Source: Tipula vernalis
Taxonomy: Eukaryota > Arthropoda > Insecta > Diptera > Tipulidae
DNA length: 64,000 bases
Assembly (NCBI GenBank): GCA_958295665.1
Contig: OY282559.1
Location: forward strand, 248,368,764-248,432,763
Reading direction: 5' to 3'
Position numbers and translations under genes: made by a program. This document shows, one piece after another, positions 33,650 to 45,740 of the stretch. Position 1 is the first letter of the stretch, and each line of letters starts with the position of its first letter. Below the pieces are notes generated by a model. The model saw only the letters and a program-made list of their open reading frames with translations, was not told where the DNA came from and did no database searches.

Positions 33650-35487
33650 CTGAGCCGTTAATCAAGCTTGAGAATTTTTGATACTTTTAGAATTAGGATT
33701 CTGACAACTGGCAGAGTCCCTCCTATATTGATTGTTTGCAAACGTCTTACTGTCAACAGACTATCCGCTGTCAGAGACGTGAATCATGCTTGAGAGTGTA
33801 ATTCGCAATAACCTCATCGATGTATTCCATCTGAAAGTCTCGGTGGAGCTCTTTATTTCTAATATTCCACGGGACATTTACAATGTTCCGCAGTACTTTG
33901 TTTGGGAATGTCTGTATAATCTTGACATTGGTTTTCTTAGTACAGCCCCAAAGCTGAATACCATAGGTTATATATGGATATTTTAGAGTGTTTACCTACA
34001 TACTTCATGTTCAGCTACTCCTTTTATTTACATGTTCTTTCCATTTTAACTTGGCATCTAGCGTCATACCTAGATATTTCGCTGTATTCGCATAAGTAAC
34101 TTGTTTAGTGTTAATTATGATTGGATTTTGTCAGAAGTGGTTTTATTAGTAAAATTCTCATGCACAGATTTGTCTTCTTTCAGTTGGATTCGCCATTTTT
34201 TCGTCCAGTTGCTGACTGTATTAATCGACGTTTGAAGTTTATTTGTAGCTTCTACTACATGGTTCCCTAAAGCCAAAATTGAAGTATCGTCCCAATTTTC
34301 CCGAAATTATATCCCGAATATACAGGAGCATCTGACAGTTAATTAGGATCTCAGAGTTTCATAATATTATTTGCGAAGGTCCCGCTTTAGCTTGTACCTC
34401 AATCCTTTATGCGAAACATGATCAAATGCTTGCACTATATCCAGAAAAACGATTCTTTTATTCTATGAACTTGGTCTACAGTCGAGTGGTTTTCTCTGAA
34501 ACCAAACTGGTGCACAGGAATAAGATTTCTATCCACCAGTAAGGGCTTCATTCTCTTCAGAAGCAGTTTTTCAAATATTTTCGAAATGGTTGGGAGTATA
34601 GATATAGGACTAAATAACTTTTTATTGTTACATTTTTTGTTTGGATTTAAGATCATGATTAGCTCTGCCGCCTTCCTCTACCTTGGAACGTAGCTTAGTC
34701 TAAGCAGCATTGATTATATGTAAAAGCTTGACTATCGCTTTATTTGTTAGTTCTTTAATGATTTTTTCAGTTATTAAGTCTTATCCAGGAGCTTTTCTCA
34801 GGTTTAGATTTTTAATTTCCTCTTTTAACTCATGTAGGGTTACAGTTTGTATTTCAATTTCACTAGATCTGTCCATTGGATTGACATTTTCATCTCTTAA
34901 GTACTTTCATTGCTTTCCATAAAGAGTATTCAGAGTCTTTTTGGCCAGTGAGTGAAGACAAATACGAATATTTCATTCTTAACTGTTCTGATGAGAGATT
35001 TCAGTTTTTACATATTTTTTTGGCAATACTTTCGTGCTTTTCTTTTCTTTCCCATAAGCTCTCTTACTGCAAGTGGATAATTTTTACTACTGATGCTATT
35101 TACATAACTGAATGGAGTTCTTTGGCACGCACCTTATTGTATATTTTCTATTATCCTTTCTACTGCCTCTTCGACGTGTATGGTGTTTCTTATTGGTACT
35201 TGAAGATGGATGTTTTGCTCTAACAGTTCACGAAAAAGGTTCCAATCTGTATTCTTATTAGAGAGTATTGCAGGGATTTCTTTTTTAATTATTGTTTTAC
35301 TAACCGTCATAATAACAGGAGAGTGATCCGAAGTAATCTCTTCATTGTTTCATAGAAATACAGTTATCAGCTATACTTTTTGTTATATAAAAATCTATAA
35401 AATCTGGTGTTTTGTTTAAATCTGTTATCCAGTAAGTTGGTAAGCCACCAGAATCTCTTCCTTTTGGTGTTGTAACTTTGGAAACCC
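33650..35487 (-). pseudogene. jockey ORF2: endonuclease C-terminus and RT
   Basis: From high coordinates: VTTPKGRDSGGLPTYWITDL (about 35480-35420), EEITSDHSPVIMTVS (about 35345-35300), the linker, ELKEEIKNLNLRKAPG (about 34830-34780), then SPISILPTISKIFEKLLLKR (about 34615-34555) and HQFGFRENHSTVDQVHRI (about 34500-34450). Beyond these, IVQAFDHVSHKG-like sequence and the C-terminal region (about 34000-33780) are more decayed. These are endonuclease and RT blocks typical of jockey-clade LINEs. The endonuclease continues at 37168-37208 beyond an inserted element. Confidence 0.8.
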
Positions 35488-35489
35488 CA

Positions 35490-37165
35490 CACTGAAAAAA
35501 ATCCTACATCAATGTAGACAAAAACTACATTAATAGTAAGAACAATTCGTTAAAACTGAGCCAATACGACCTTTCCGTTAATAGTACGAAAATCTTACGT
35601 TAATATAGTGAAACATATAAATTTTTTTATTTTAATCTTAACTACTTACGTTGTAGTATTTATGAATTGATTCATATAAGATACGAAAAATGTTATTATT
35701 TTAAAGCAATTAAAAGCATTTTGGATGAACAAATTCTTATTATTCACGTAAGAAATTAAATATACCATGAAATATTTCATAATACTAATGAAATGTGAAA
35801 ATCACATTAACAAATAAATTCATACATATAGGTTTAGAAATTCATTATTTGCATTTACGAAATTATTCGTATGTAGGAAGAATGGAATACTCAGTAGTTA
35901 TGAATAATTCACAAATATGATGATTATTTTCATAAATATACTGAAAATAATTTATAATGTGTAACAACGATAATTAATACACCAAATTACATAATATTTA
36001 TGTATGGTTCATAACAAGAATGTAAATTTTTGGGTCGATTGATGAATAAATTCATAAAATCTATACACCCAATTATAGAGAAATAAAAATAAAATTTTGT
36101 AATTTTATTATTTGTTTATTTTATTAGTCAACGCTTACTATTCCTATTTATTTGTAGAAGATTAAATTGATAACATTTTAAGAACAAATTTAGAATTACA
36201 ATCACACAATACTTTTAATTGCATATTTTCTTACCTTTTAAAACATGAAATAAATCCGTTTGATCCCACTAGTGCAAAAACGATTTTAATCTATGGCCTT
36301 CTTCTTGTCCTGCTGGTTCACTTTGATTTACAGGAGCGGCAAAATTTCGAATGGTTTATACCGTATAAGGTAGATCTAATCTCGAATCGTCAACCATGAT
36401 CATATTTCAATCGATATAGGGACGATATTTTCTTGCCAGCAACTATATGTAATAATGCTGTGGTATTATTAACATATTAAATTTTTAGTCCTGTAGATCA
36501 CATAATTAATTTATTTACACATTATTTATAAACTAAAACATATTTTTTTGTTTCACAGGAAAGTGTTCTTATTTTAATTTTACCGAATGAAAATTGACTC
36601 TATTTTAATAAGAACACGTGCAAAACCAAAAAAAACATTTGTACAACACTGGCATAAAATATGATATTTACCTGTTTTTCAGCATACAAAAGTAAAATTT
36701 AAAAATTTAAAAATTTTGTTCCTTTCAAGCACGAAATGAAAAAAGAAAATTTGTATTCAATAGATGTCATAAAATTAGGATATCTTCAAACATACACAGC
36801 CACCCACTGATACATTTAAAGTTTGAATTATAATATTCATATATTGTAGTGCCACATTCGTTAATATAACGAACAATAAATATTTAAAAAATATTTTCCC
36901 ACTCGTCTTATTCATATATTTTTAATAAAATCATGAAAGTTGCACTAATACGCAAACATAATGTGAATGTATTATGTATATAGCACAATAAACTATACAA
37001 TTTTTTAGTTTATGAACAATGATTCGTACTATTAACGCACAAATGTTTATGAATTTTTTTCTAAATTTGTTTTGTTTCATAAATATAGTAATTTTTACAT
37101 TAATAGTACGAATTGTGGTTAACGAAAACCGTTCGTAAATAAAATGCACAAAATTTTTTTCAGTG
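35490..37165. mobile_element. CACTG-ended non-autonomous DNA element (element A), CA duplication
   Basis: Left end CACTGAAAAAAATCCTAC; reverse complement of the right end CACTGAAAAAAATTTTGTG, so the strict TIR is CACTGAAAAAAAT. CA occurs at both flanks (35488-35489, 37166-37167), and deleting the element plus one CA restores the jockey endonuclease reading NAYWG. Subterminal sequence pairs loosely: TTAATAGTACGAA-type motifs appear at about 35530, 35580, 37027 and 37100. ATTTATGAAT/ATTCATAAAT motifs occur at least eight times in both orientations, mostly within 600 bp of the ends. There is no coding region in 1,676 bp. Confidence 0.85.
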
Positions 37166-37167
37166 CA

Positions 37168-37208
37168 GTAGGCGTTTTTTGCATTGAAGTTACTAAATAA
37201 ATGTAACG
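37168..37208 (-). pseudogene. jockey endonuclease fragment between two insertions
   Basis: The minus strand reads SNFNAKNAYWG across the CA junction. This is the conserved FNAKN...WG block of jockey-clade endonucleases. The remainder of the N-terminal endonuclease is missing where element D begins. Confidence 0.65.
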
Positions 37209-38282
37209 CTAAAAATCAAAATTTTCATGAATTTTCTTTCGATATTTCTAAAAGGTTGCTACGGCTGGAATGGCCTTTTTCAAATTTAACTCGATTCATT
37301 CTATTCAAAATATATCACTTTTTCGGAAAATGATTTACATAAACATACTAATGGCTGTACTCACTTTTTCCTACTTTTTCAGTGACTAGGAAAGACAAAC
37401 GGAGTGAGATAAAAAATATATATACAAAATATTTGTGAGAGTGAGTGCATACACCATAGATTTGGAAAAAATATAGAAACATCAAAAAAAAGTAGTAGCT
37501 CAATTTTTATAGCAGTTAATCGAGCAAATATAGCAAAAAAAGAATTGGATTTGATTCTTTTTTTTTGGCATTACATACTTTTTTCTGACATTTCCGAAAT
37601 AATAGAGAAAATATTTGTATTTTGTGGACCAAAGAGAATTTATTTGTTTATTTTTAAAATAAATTTAATATACAATTTATCCATTTTTGTTCGCCATTAT
37701 TGTTATGATTTTTTTTTTCTCTTTTTTTGATTTTTCTTTTGGTACTGAAACACAATTTTGGGTTTGCATTGTTAATTGTTTGCCAAAATATTTAAAAGGT
37801 GCATTTTTTTGTAAATATAAAAATTAACTTTACGTATAAATTATATCGCTACAATTAATTGCGGCAGCTAATGCAAATTTATTATGCGCGGGCCTCAAAT
37901 TTCTTACGTAAAAAATCAATTAAGATCCAAAAAATAAATGTTCTTGAAAATGGCTACTTCATCGCATAAAAAATTTTTGATTCTATTTACATATTTTGTT
38001 TATCCGAAACTTCAAAATATTTGCCTATAGTATTGTCTACACTACCCTTCTCTGTTTCGATTTACTAGTTTTGCAGCACTTTATTGCACTTGAAAAAAAG
38101 TGAGTATCATACGGCCATAAGCAACTAAATATGAAATCCTACCTACTCTTCCCAACATTTTCCAGAGAAGTGTTCTGTTTTGGATAGAATGGATCTAGTT
38201 TAATGTGAAAATGCCCATTCCAGCCGTAGTAACCTCTTAGAAGTATCGAAAGAAAATTTATGATAATTTTGAGTTTTAAAAA
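37209..38282. mobile_element. DNA element with about 190-bp TIRs (element D)
   Basis: The left arm (about 37211-37375) carries TTTTCTTTCGATATTTCTAA, GCTACGGCTGGAATGG, TTCATTCTATTCAAAA and GGCTGTACTCACTTTTT. All recur in the reverse complement of about 38100-38282 (TTTTCTTTCGATACTTCTAA, ACTACGGCTGGAATGGGC, GGCCGTATGATACTCACTTTTT). The 1.07-kb element lacks coding capacity. The outer limit is uncertain by a few bases and no target duplication was fixed. Confidence 0.75.
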
Positions 38283-38399
38283 TTCAACTTTCTAAGACAG
38301 TGTTAATCGTTTTGGTTTTCAGTTAGAACATATGTATTAAAATATTACAAATATAAATGTTTTTATTATGCAGGGTTACTGGTAACTCGACGCATTCCT

Positions 38400-39620
38400 T
38401 GCAGGACGTTATAGTAGTAAAATATTTAATTCGTGGTCTTTAATACTTTACAGTTTCTTAGCCACTTCACATCCACATATCTAACGTGCACGCCCACAGT
38501 ATCTTTGAGTATGATTAAAGCCCTGTGACAATTTTCTCACTGATTCAATTCTGAGCTTCATAGATTTTTTGGATATTTTCCCCATTGCCTAACGTTAGCA
38601 TGAAAAGCGGTAACCCTTTTTTTGTTAGAACGCTGTCGCCTTTATCATTTATAGTTATCACATTCTTGATGATGTTTACAGCATCCTTAATATCTGGACC
38701 TTTACTCTGCAACTCTACAATTATGTCGTTACTCTCGCATGTTGAGTAGCCATAACCTTAGTTGGTCTTTCGAGTTTATCTTCAAACGTATTCCATTGAA
38801 CTTTCTCAGCGATAAGATTCACAGTTGATTTATTTAAGTATCTGAGTCTGGGACATTTATCTTGCAGACATTGTTATTTAGTGCTATCAGCTTGAAGTCG
38901 TTGTCCGTGATTGATGTCATCAGCGTTTTGACAGTGGGATAGTCTTTGATATTAATTATGCTATTAAGTGGGGCTGTTTTTTCCTCTCTTGTGCTGGGTT
39001 GGTATGTTACTCGATGTTGTGGTTTCATTGCTTTTCTCATAATCCTTTCCTTCCTTCGTACCCGAGTTCTTCTTCGTCTATTTGATATTCACTGCAGACT
39101 TTATTACTTCCATGGCCTGATTAGATGCTCCATTTCAGGTCTTCATTCTCTCTATTTAGTAAGGTAATTTCTTTACTCAGCTTTAAAACTACTGTCTAAA
39201 ACTACTACCTCCTAAAAGCCTAGATCTTTAACTGCATATAAAGTATGCACCAGTTAAGTAATATCTCCCATAGAACTTGTTTTTGTGATTTAAGCTGTCT
39301 CATGATTCGGTTACTCTTTTGAAACGGATTCTCATTTTCTCTTGTTATGTTTACTGCTTCTGCAGCCAAGTTTGCCACAGCAGTAGCAATGCTTGAAGTG
39401 TTATTTCTCCCAGTTGCAAAGTTGACCACTACGGATAGATTGCGGTCGTTTTTTTCGGCGACTAAGAGCCCACTTGCACGAGGACCAGTTACGGTCTGAA
39501 GCCGCACATCCCCGTATTTTATTTCCCACTTACCTTCCGGTGAACCGGTGCGGGCTTCCCCCTATCTACCATCTGGGGACGTGTACGATAGGAGACTTGC
39601 AACTTCCACGGGAATAAATA
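38400..39620 (-). pseudogene. jockey ORF1 (Gag-like) remnant
   Basis: Minus-strand pieces: an N-terminal frame (39507-39220) with VANLAAEAVNITRENENPF; then INIKDYPTVKTLMTSITDND with FKLIALNNNVCKIN (39000-38850), FEDKLERPTKVMATQHAR in another frame (about 38790-38730) and LTKKGLPLFMLTLGNGENI (about 38620-38570). The order matches the Gag-like ORF1 of jockey LINEs, of which a better copy lies at 58340-59835. The zinc-knuckle region (about 38500-38400) is too decayed to read. Confidence 0.55.
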
Positions 39621-41655
39621 GATGAAACAAAATCTTGAAAATATTTGTTTGTTTTTGACTTTTTACCGATACAAACTAAATGATGGCAGGTCAACGCAGA
39701 CTTTTTCTAGTACGTGTAAGGAATCGTTTTTGTTTCGATTTTACTTAACTGATATGAACAGAAAGGTTAAATCAGAAAATCGAATTACGCATAAAATAGT
39801 AGCAGTATGAAATAAAAGGTTGTAGAGTATTACACTTACGGTAAATTATATTGTGTTATAAACCAGATTATGTTCTTTCTAATGTTGTTGAGGTGAAACC
39901 GCCAAGTAGGCCAATCTACTGTTAAACTGAAATACCTGAATTCAGTTACATAAACCTACGTGATAAAATAGAGGATTTGCTAAAGAATTAGTATTTTACT
40001 TTAGATCTTGGCAAATATAGCAGAAACGGACTAAGTGGCATAGTGGTTTAAGCTGCTTATTATGGCATAGCGCGTGATTCTCGATTTTTCTTACAATTTA
40101 TTGATTTCATATCAAAATTGATTGTTGGTCATGCTTGTTCAATTAGATTGCCAAATCTCTTGACTATAGACGAATATTAGAAAGCCAATGACTGAAACAC
40201 CTAGTTCTGATTCTTGTTATGTATCGGTATTTTAAAGATACGGAATAATACAAAAATGTAAGGCAAATGTGTCAAGGTTTGTGAATTCTGTTTCAATCTT
40301 TAATTTCAAAAAAAAAAAAAAATATTTATATTTCAAGATCACGCACTGCTTTCCTTGATTACAAAAATAAAACTAAGAAAACTCCAAATTATATCATTGA
40401 ATTTTCCCACACCACTTGTTCGTAATATTTCAAATTGTCACAAATTAAATCAAATAGCAATCGCCTATACTTTGCTTATATGTATGAAAACTGTTCTGTT
40501 TTGTATGTTGATGTTTGTCTTTCTTTGTAATCATAGACTAATTAAGATCATGTTATCAAAAGATTCCGAAAGTGAAAGGAATTTATACTTTACTTACATA
40601 TATTGAACATCGTCATACAACCCACAACTAAATATTGTTTCTTTCCTTTGTCATCTTAGTACAACGAGAAGAAAATTTATTTCTCGAATTTTTATTTATT
40701 TGTTATTAATTTTATTTTATTTTTTTCATAAAATTCATAAGCACAAAAACAACAACAGGTCAAGGAAAATTAATCTAATTTTTATTTTTAGCCAGGCACA
40801 TATACGAAAATGTTATGATTTATATCACTTTATTTGCAATTTAGACAGATACTTACTAGTAAATAACGCTCTGCAGCCAGTACAACATACTCGTACGAGA
40901 TATTGTTGAAATTTCAACACAGTTAAAATATACAATCTATTTTCTTTTTTATGATAACTGTTGTAAAAGATGCGCAAAAAGAAAATTTATCACACGTTTT
41001 CCAAAACATTTATCAAAATGTTACCAGCACAATAATCTATATTTTAAGTAGTTTAATATGCGATAAATCACCCCGACTTTAAAAAAAAAGTCTGTTGCCG
41101 ATGGTTCGATAATTAAACAATGACAACCTATCACAATAGATATTAGTTTAGAAAATTAATAGAATTTTGTTTAGAATGACGCAGAAAATTTATTTGATTT
41201 AAAATGGTTCAGTTGCTCGATCGTAAATTCAGTAAAATGGTTTCTAGTGGGAAAGTGATTGAGAATATCTTACTGTTTTTTATAACTTATTTTCATCAAA
41301 ATTTTGTAAAAATTAGTTTTCACTTCTATTGCTTTATTTTATTCATGCAACCATTTCATAACATTAAATTTTAAAAATCAATACAATATTCTTAGAAAAA
41401 ACTTAAATATATATTAGAATAATAAAGTATCAATTACTAGAAGCCTATAAACATATAATAAATTATTAACAAAATGATTTAACCCTAATCAGCATGGATC
41501 ATTTTACTTACGTAAAAGCATGCGATGAGTCTCTCGGACTCATAAGTGTTGTACTTTCGATGATATAACAATAGAAACTAGATAACAGTTAAACATGATC
41601 TGACTTTAACATTTGTAACTATTTTATACAGGGAAGTGCAACAGTAACTTTACAT
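39621..41655. other. AT-rich DNA, no recognised gene; 3' LTR of the next element at its right
   Basis: No supported coding region; short frames at 40355-40606 and 40700-40909 are low in complexity. The right part, from roughly 41400 to 41665, is probably the 3' LTR of the minus-strand gypsy element, because the purine-rich AAAGAGGGGAAGAG (reverse complement, about 41665-41680) looks like its polypurine tract. The outer LTR end was not located. Confidence 0.4.
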
Positions 41656-41751
41656 ACATAGCACTCTTCCCCTCTTTAAAAAATTTGTTTATTAAAATTA
41701 ATTACTTAAGTATTATATAAATCAATAACTTATTACTAAACTTTAACACAA

Positions 41752-42110
41752 CTATAAAATAAAAATTAAATGCCACGCATAAATTTCCTCGCATCTTCTT
41801 TTATTATGATTTACCTCCTCAAGCGGTTTTGGAAGTAGATCCTTTGATATTGGACTATTTGGTAAATGTCGTATAAAATTTCGTCTTTTTCTATGGGCAT
41901 TCCTAGTGTTCCCATTAACTGTTATTAAATAGACAAATTTATTGTAATATAAAATTTCTTGTCCAATATGCAAATCAAAATTGTTTTTATAAGGCTTTCT
42001 ACTATTGAACCTTGTTGTTTTTTCGAAACGAAAAGTTCATAATTCCAGTATGTTGTATTTGTTGCTAAGCAACAAGTTGGGTTTATATTCGTTTTAAAGT
42101 CCGATCGGAG
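41752..42110 (-). pseudogene. Integrase C-terminal domain fragment
   Basis: In the minus strand LHIGQEILYYNKFVYLITVN is followed by GNTRNAHRKRRNFIRHLP. It looks like the small beta-barrel end of a Ty3/gypsy integrase with a short internal deletion. The 41925-42194 frame upstream shows no core motif. Confidence 0.45.
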
Positions 42111-42111
42111 A

Positions 42112-42253
42112 AAAAATAGTATGTACAATTCGGAGGAAAAGTGCATTTCCGGACTCCCGTGGTTGCCGGACTCGGCTATCGCCTCGTCCGCCAATTTCCA
42201 CTATCGTCCGGGAATGCAGTACTTTTTCTCCTAATTATACAATATACTATTTC
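42112..42253. repeat. Small foldback element with C+G-rich centre, in integrase
   Basis: The left arm AATAGTATGTACAATTCGGA with GGAAAAGTGCATTTCCGG pairs with the right arm, whose reverse complement is AATAGTATATTGTATAATTA with GGAGAAAAAGTACTGCATTC. The centre contains CTCGGCTA and CGCCTCG. The arms and centre resemble those of 5206-5358. The right flank is integrase coding sequence (IHLDLFQF), so it is an insertion. Confidence 0.65.
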
Positions 42254-42255
42254 CA

Positions 42256-43846
42256 AACTGAAATAAATCTAAATGAATTCTATCAAAAGGTATTTTACTC
42301 GGTTCACAACTATTATTTTGACAATCCGGAACCATTTTTCTATTCGTATTACAACTTTTACAAATCGTTACAAATTCGGCAATATCTTTATCTAGACCAA
42401 GCCACCACACAGAAGATCTAGCTAAAAGTTTTGATCTAACAATTCCAGGATATTATCGATGAATCAGTTCCAATATATTCCTATGATAAATCGACGGAAT
42501 GAGTCCTCAGTTGTCCTCACATGATAACGAATCCGAAACTCTATAATACGGTTTGAGTTCTAATGGGATACCAACATTATGCCAACCATTTATAATATAC
42601 TCATGAACTTTGGATAAACCTGATCAGACTTTGTTGCTTCAGCAACTTGAGTTTTAGATAAGGGTGTTTCAGATTCAGTGTTAAAAAAAATTGATATCTA
42701 AATTATTACAAGAAATAATAGAAAACTCATCGACTTGTGTAGGCTTTTCGAGTGGTAAACGAGTTAGAGCATCGGCATTACACATGAGCGAGCTCTTTCG
42801 ATATCGAATATCATATTGAAACATCGATAGAATTATAGCCCAACTTTGCAGTCTCGCTGCTGCAACAGCAGATACAATTTTTCTATTGCTAAAAATGTGT
42901 TTTAAGGGCTGATGACCATTATAAATAATACATTTTTTGCCAAACAGCGAAAGTGTAGCAAGAGCTTCTCTATGGAGTTCGCTATAGTTCTTTTCGGATG
43001 CACTTAATGTGAAAGACGCAAATAAAACTGGGCGTTCTTTACCATCAATTACGTGCACCAACTACATATGGGCTTGCATCACATGCAATTACAATTGGTT
43101 TATTCGGATCATAATGGGTTAAAATATTATCACAATAAAGCAAAAATGATTTACGATTATTAAATGCTTTTTCTAGTGCACTCCACGAAAAAATTGCATC
43201 TTTCCGCAAAAGTTCATATAAAGGGTGTAATTGCAAATGACAAGTTTGGAATAAATTTTAAGTAATCAATCCCAAAAATGAACTAAGTTCAGCGACATTT
43301 CTAGGACTACGTGCTTTTGCAATGGCTTCCAATTTTTCTGGATTAGGACATGGACCCTCAGCAGAAATAATATGACCTAAATATTTAACCCTATTTTTAA
43401 AAAATTTAAAAAAGTTCTTCTTGGTTCTTAGCACCCATTAAAATATCATCAAGATAGATCTCTACACCATCAACATCTCAAAATACCGACTCCATAGTTC
43501 TCTGGAATATAGAGGGGGCTGAACTAACCCCGAATGGAAGACGCTGGAATTGAAATAATCCCTTATGGGTATTAATAGTTAACAAAGGTTTTGATCTTTC
43601 CGAAATCGAAAGTTGTTGATAGGCTCCCTTCAGATCAAGTCCACAAAAATAAGAATAATTTGCTAATGAAGCTAAAACTTCATCAATAATGGGAAGGGGA
43701 TAGTGTTCAGTGGTTAAATATCTATTTATTGTAGCTTTAAAATCGCAACAAATTCTAATTTTTCCATTTGGTTTGGCCACTACAACTATGGGTGAAGCCC
43801 AATCACTAGATGTAATCGGTTTTAAAATATATTTAGATACCATCAA
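42256..43846 (-). pseudogene. pol: RT, RNase H and integrase zinc domain
   Basis: RT (43846-43478): SDWASPIVVVAKPNGKIRIC, HYPLPIIDEVLASLANYSYF, LDLKGAYQQLSI and FQFQRLPFGVSSAPSIFQRT. The YVDD region (about 43470-43440) is broken by a shift. Connection and RNase H (43236-42681): ACDASPYVVGA, RPVLFASFTLSASEKNYSEL, NGHQPLKHIF and YDIRYRKSSLMCNADALTRL. Integrase N-terminus (about 42500-42340): IVRSKLLARSSVWWLGLDKD with FVTICKSCNTNRKM. Lesions include frameshifts at about 43050, 43240 and 42680. Confidence 0.8.
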
Positions 43847-44089
43847 TTCAAGCTGGAAATAACTGTATTAAGAAATGTATCATTTTTAACATCTTCATCA
43901 TCATCACTTATTTCAAAAAATTCTCCCCAATTAGGATATCTCATATCCATCCAGTTTCGACCCATTATTGGATGACACGGTTTAAAACTCTATTATATTC
44001 TACTTTTACCATCACTGGTAAACCACCAACGACCTCAACATTACCTCCTGAAAGTAGTTTTACAAAATTAATATTAGTATATTGCATAA

Positions 44090-44640
44090 TAGGATAATCA
44101 GGAAAATATATCTATCACGGAGACGCATGCATCGGAATCAGATTCAAATTCAATTTTAAAATTTTCTACTTTTAAATTAACATAAACAGGCAATTTTGTA
44201 AACATTTCCAAATTAAATGAATTTATGCTTAAATTATTAAAATTTAAAGTAAGTATTTACGTCCCTTTTAGAGCATCTCTTCGCATGATGGCCAAAAATT
44301 CCACAGTTAAAGCATCTCATACGTACGGCAGGACAATTACTTGACGAATGATTATATGGACGAATTTGTACGATAGGTACATATACTATATTTGGATGAA
44401 TTTCTTCTTCGACTTGAATTGCGAAATTTTGATCGTCCGCGTGGCCTGGAACTTTGGTGACGTGTTTCATCCAACTCCCATCGTCATATCTTCCCGTACT
44501 TTGCGTTGCTCTTTCATGGTCAATTCCAAGTGTATGATCACTAGCTTTTTGAAAGGTAGTAGTTTCATCGCGGTAATTGATTTCTTTTTAGAAACTTGAA
44601 ACTTTCCGCAATTATATTTGTTTGTGGTTTAAAATGTGTT
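44090..44640 (-). pseudogene. Gag nucleocapsid and protease remnant
   Basis: The frame at 44470-44237 contains one CCHC zinc knuckle, CFNCGIFGHHAKRC. After a stop the protease region follows (about 44220-44130) with a degenerate ESDSDACVSVID active-site segment, where the family has DSGA. Capsid sequence upstream is not recognisable. Confidence 0.65.
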
Positions 44641-44829
44641 TTGAGCGAAAAAAAAATCCAGTTAGCAGCAGAAAATGACGAATGAATTTATGCAAATAAT
44701 ACTATCCACCACGTTTTTATTTTTATATTACTACAGGCGGTTCATTCGTCCAAGGGCTGGACTACAAATCAGCTCTTTTAAATTAGTGGTTGTTTGTTCT
44801 GCTTGAGCAGGTTGCTGCTCTGAAGCACA

Positions 44830-45740
44830 AATTGAAAGGACTTGTTTCATTGATTCCTCTCTTACGGTAGAAAGACGTGTTGTACTATGTCTTAGGATGC
44901 AAAAAGTGAAGTTTTGTAAAAAGAATTTGCGGCGAGTATTTTGCTTGTTACCATTCCAGTCTGGAAAAATATGCAGCCATATTATTTCTGTTGCAACACC
45001 AGTTATGTCTGTTGCATTAAAAAATTAGGCGAGAGGCTCCGGTTAGTTTTTCTTTTTGTCGTAAATGCGTGAAACAGCTGGTCCAAAGCATCAACTCCCC
45101 TTTTTGTTGAATTATCATAAAAATGAATATCCGATTTTTTGTGGTTTTCTACATCTATTTTATCATCGTAGTGCATGGGAGACAGTAAAATCACGTAAAA
45201 TCATAACTGATTATTGTCAAATTTTTCAATTGCTGCAGAAAAATGGACTGCATAGTTCATCTACAACATTTGTCCCTAATTTCCTAAATATGGAATTCCT
45301 CTTAAATGATCGTTATTCGAACTATCGCGGAACCACCATATTTTTTGAATTACAATGTATTATTGGAAGGACACTCATCTCGGAACGACAGACTCTCTGC
45401 TCATCAATATTGAGATTTTTCCCCGGTATATAAAGTTTTAATAAGTTGGTATTTATAATATTCCAAATTTCTAAAAAAGGTGCAAGTTTATCGCGACTTC
45501 TTCTGTTTGGTCTTGTTGATTTGCCATGCAAGACATGCTTGCTCGAAACAAAACATTTCCTATCAAAGGATGCCAAAATTCTGAGATTTCTGATATTCCC
45601 TCTTATTTAAACCAGCATTAATTAATAAACCGGTAAAACAGCGTATCTCAGTTTCATCTACTGATTTCCAAAATTCTCCAAGTTCTTTCAAAACCTTACA
45701 AATTGGTGCTTTCCACTGTTATTTGAATCACTTGGTCGAT
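44830..45740 (-). pseudogene. piggyBac-family transposase fragment
   Basis: Minus-strand blocks: RSRDKLAPFLEIWNIINTNL, YIPGKNLNIDEQRVCRSEM (first catalytic Asp in IDEQ), then after a gap ILLSPMHYDD with STKRGVDALDQLFHAFTTKR (third Asp region, GVDALDQ). The segment with the second catalytic Asp is missing or unreadable. The N-terminal region at 45740-45590 is frameshifted. No TTAA-bounded ends could be assigned. Confidence 0.75.

Larger units (their letters stand above)
33640..39620 (-). mobile_element. jockey-type LINE carrying two nested DNA elements
   Basis: On the minus strand ORF1 (about 39620-38400) is followed by ORF2 endonuclease and RT (about 37208-33650). Two insertions interrupt it: 37209-38282 between ORF1 and ORF2, and 35490-37165 inside the endonuclease. 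Removing the second with one CA copy rejoins the endonuclease codons exactly. All coding parts are decayed. Confidence 0.75.
41660..44640 (-). mobile_element. Ty3/gypsy retrotransposon relic (minus strand)
   Basis: Order on the minus strand: Gag zinc knuckle (about 44470-44237), protease (about 44230-44090), RT (43846-43478), RNase H (43236-42681), integrase zinc domain (about 42510-42340), an inserted foldback repeat (42112-42253), an integrase C-terminal fragment (41973-41752), then the presumed polypurine tract. The integrase core is mostly missing. The RT wording (SDWASPIVVVAKPNGKIRIC) resembles the K02A2.6-type branch of insect Ty3/gypsy elements. Confidence 0.8.

Noticed and set aside
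42681..45740. One composite element joining gypsy pol and the neighbouring transposase
   Set aside because: The motifs belong to two unrelated families (Ty3/gypsy and piggyBac) and there are no shared ends.
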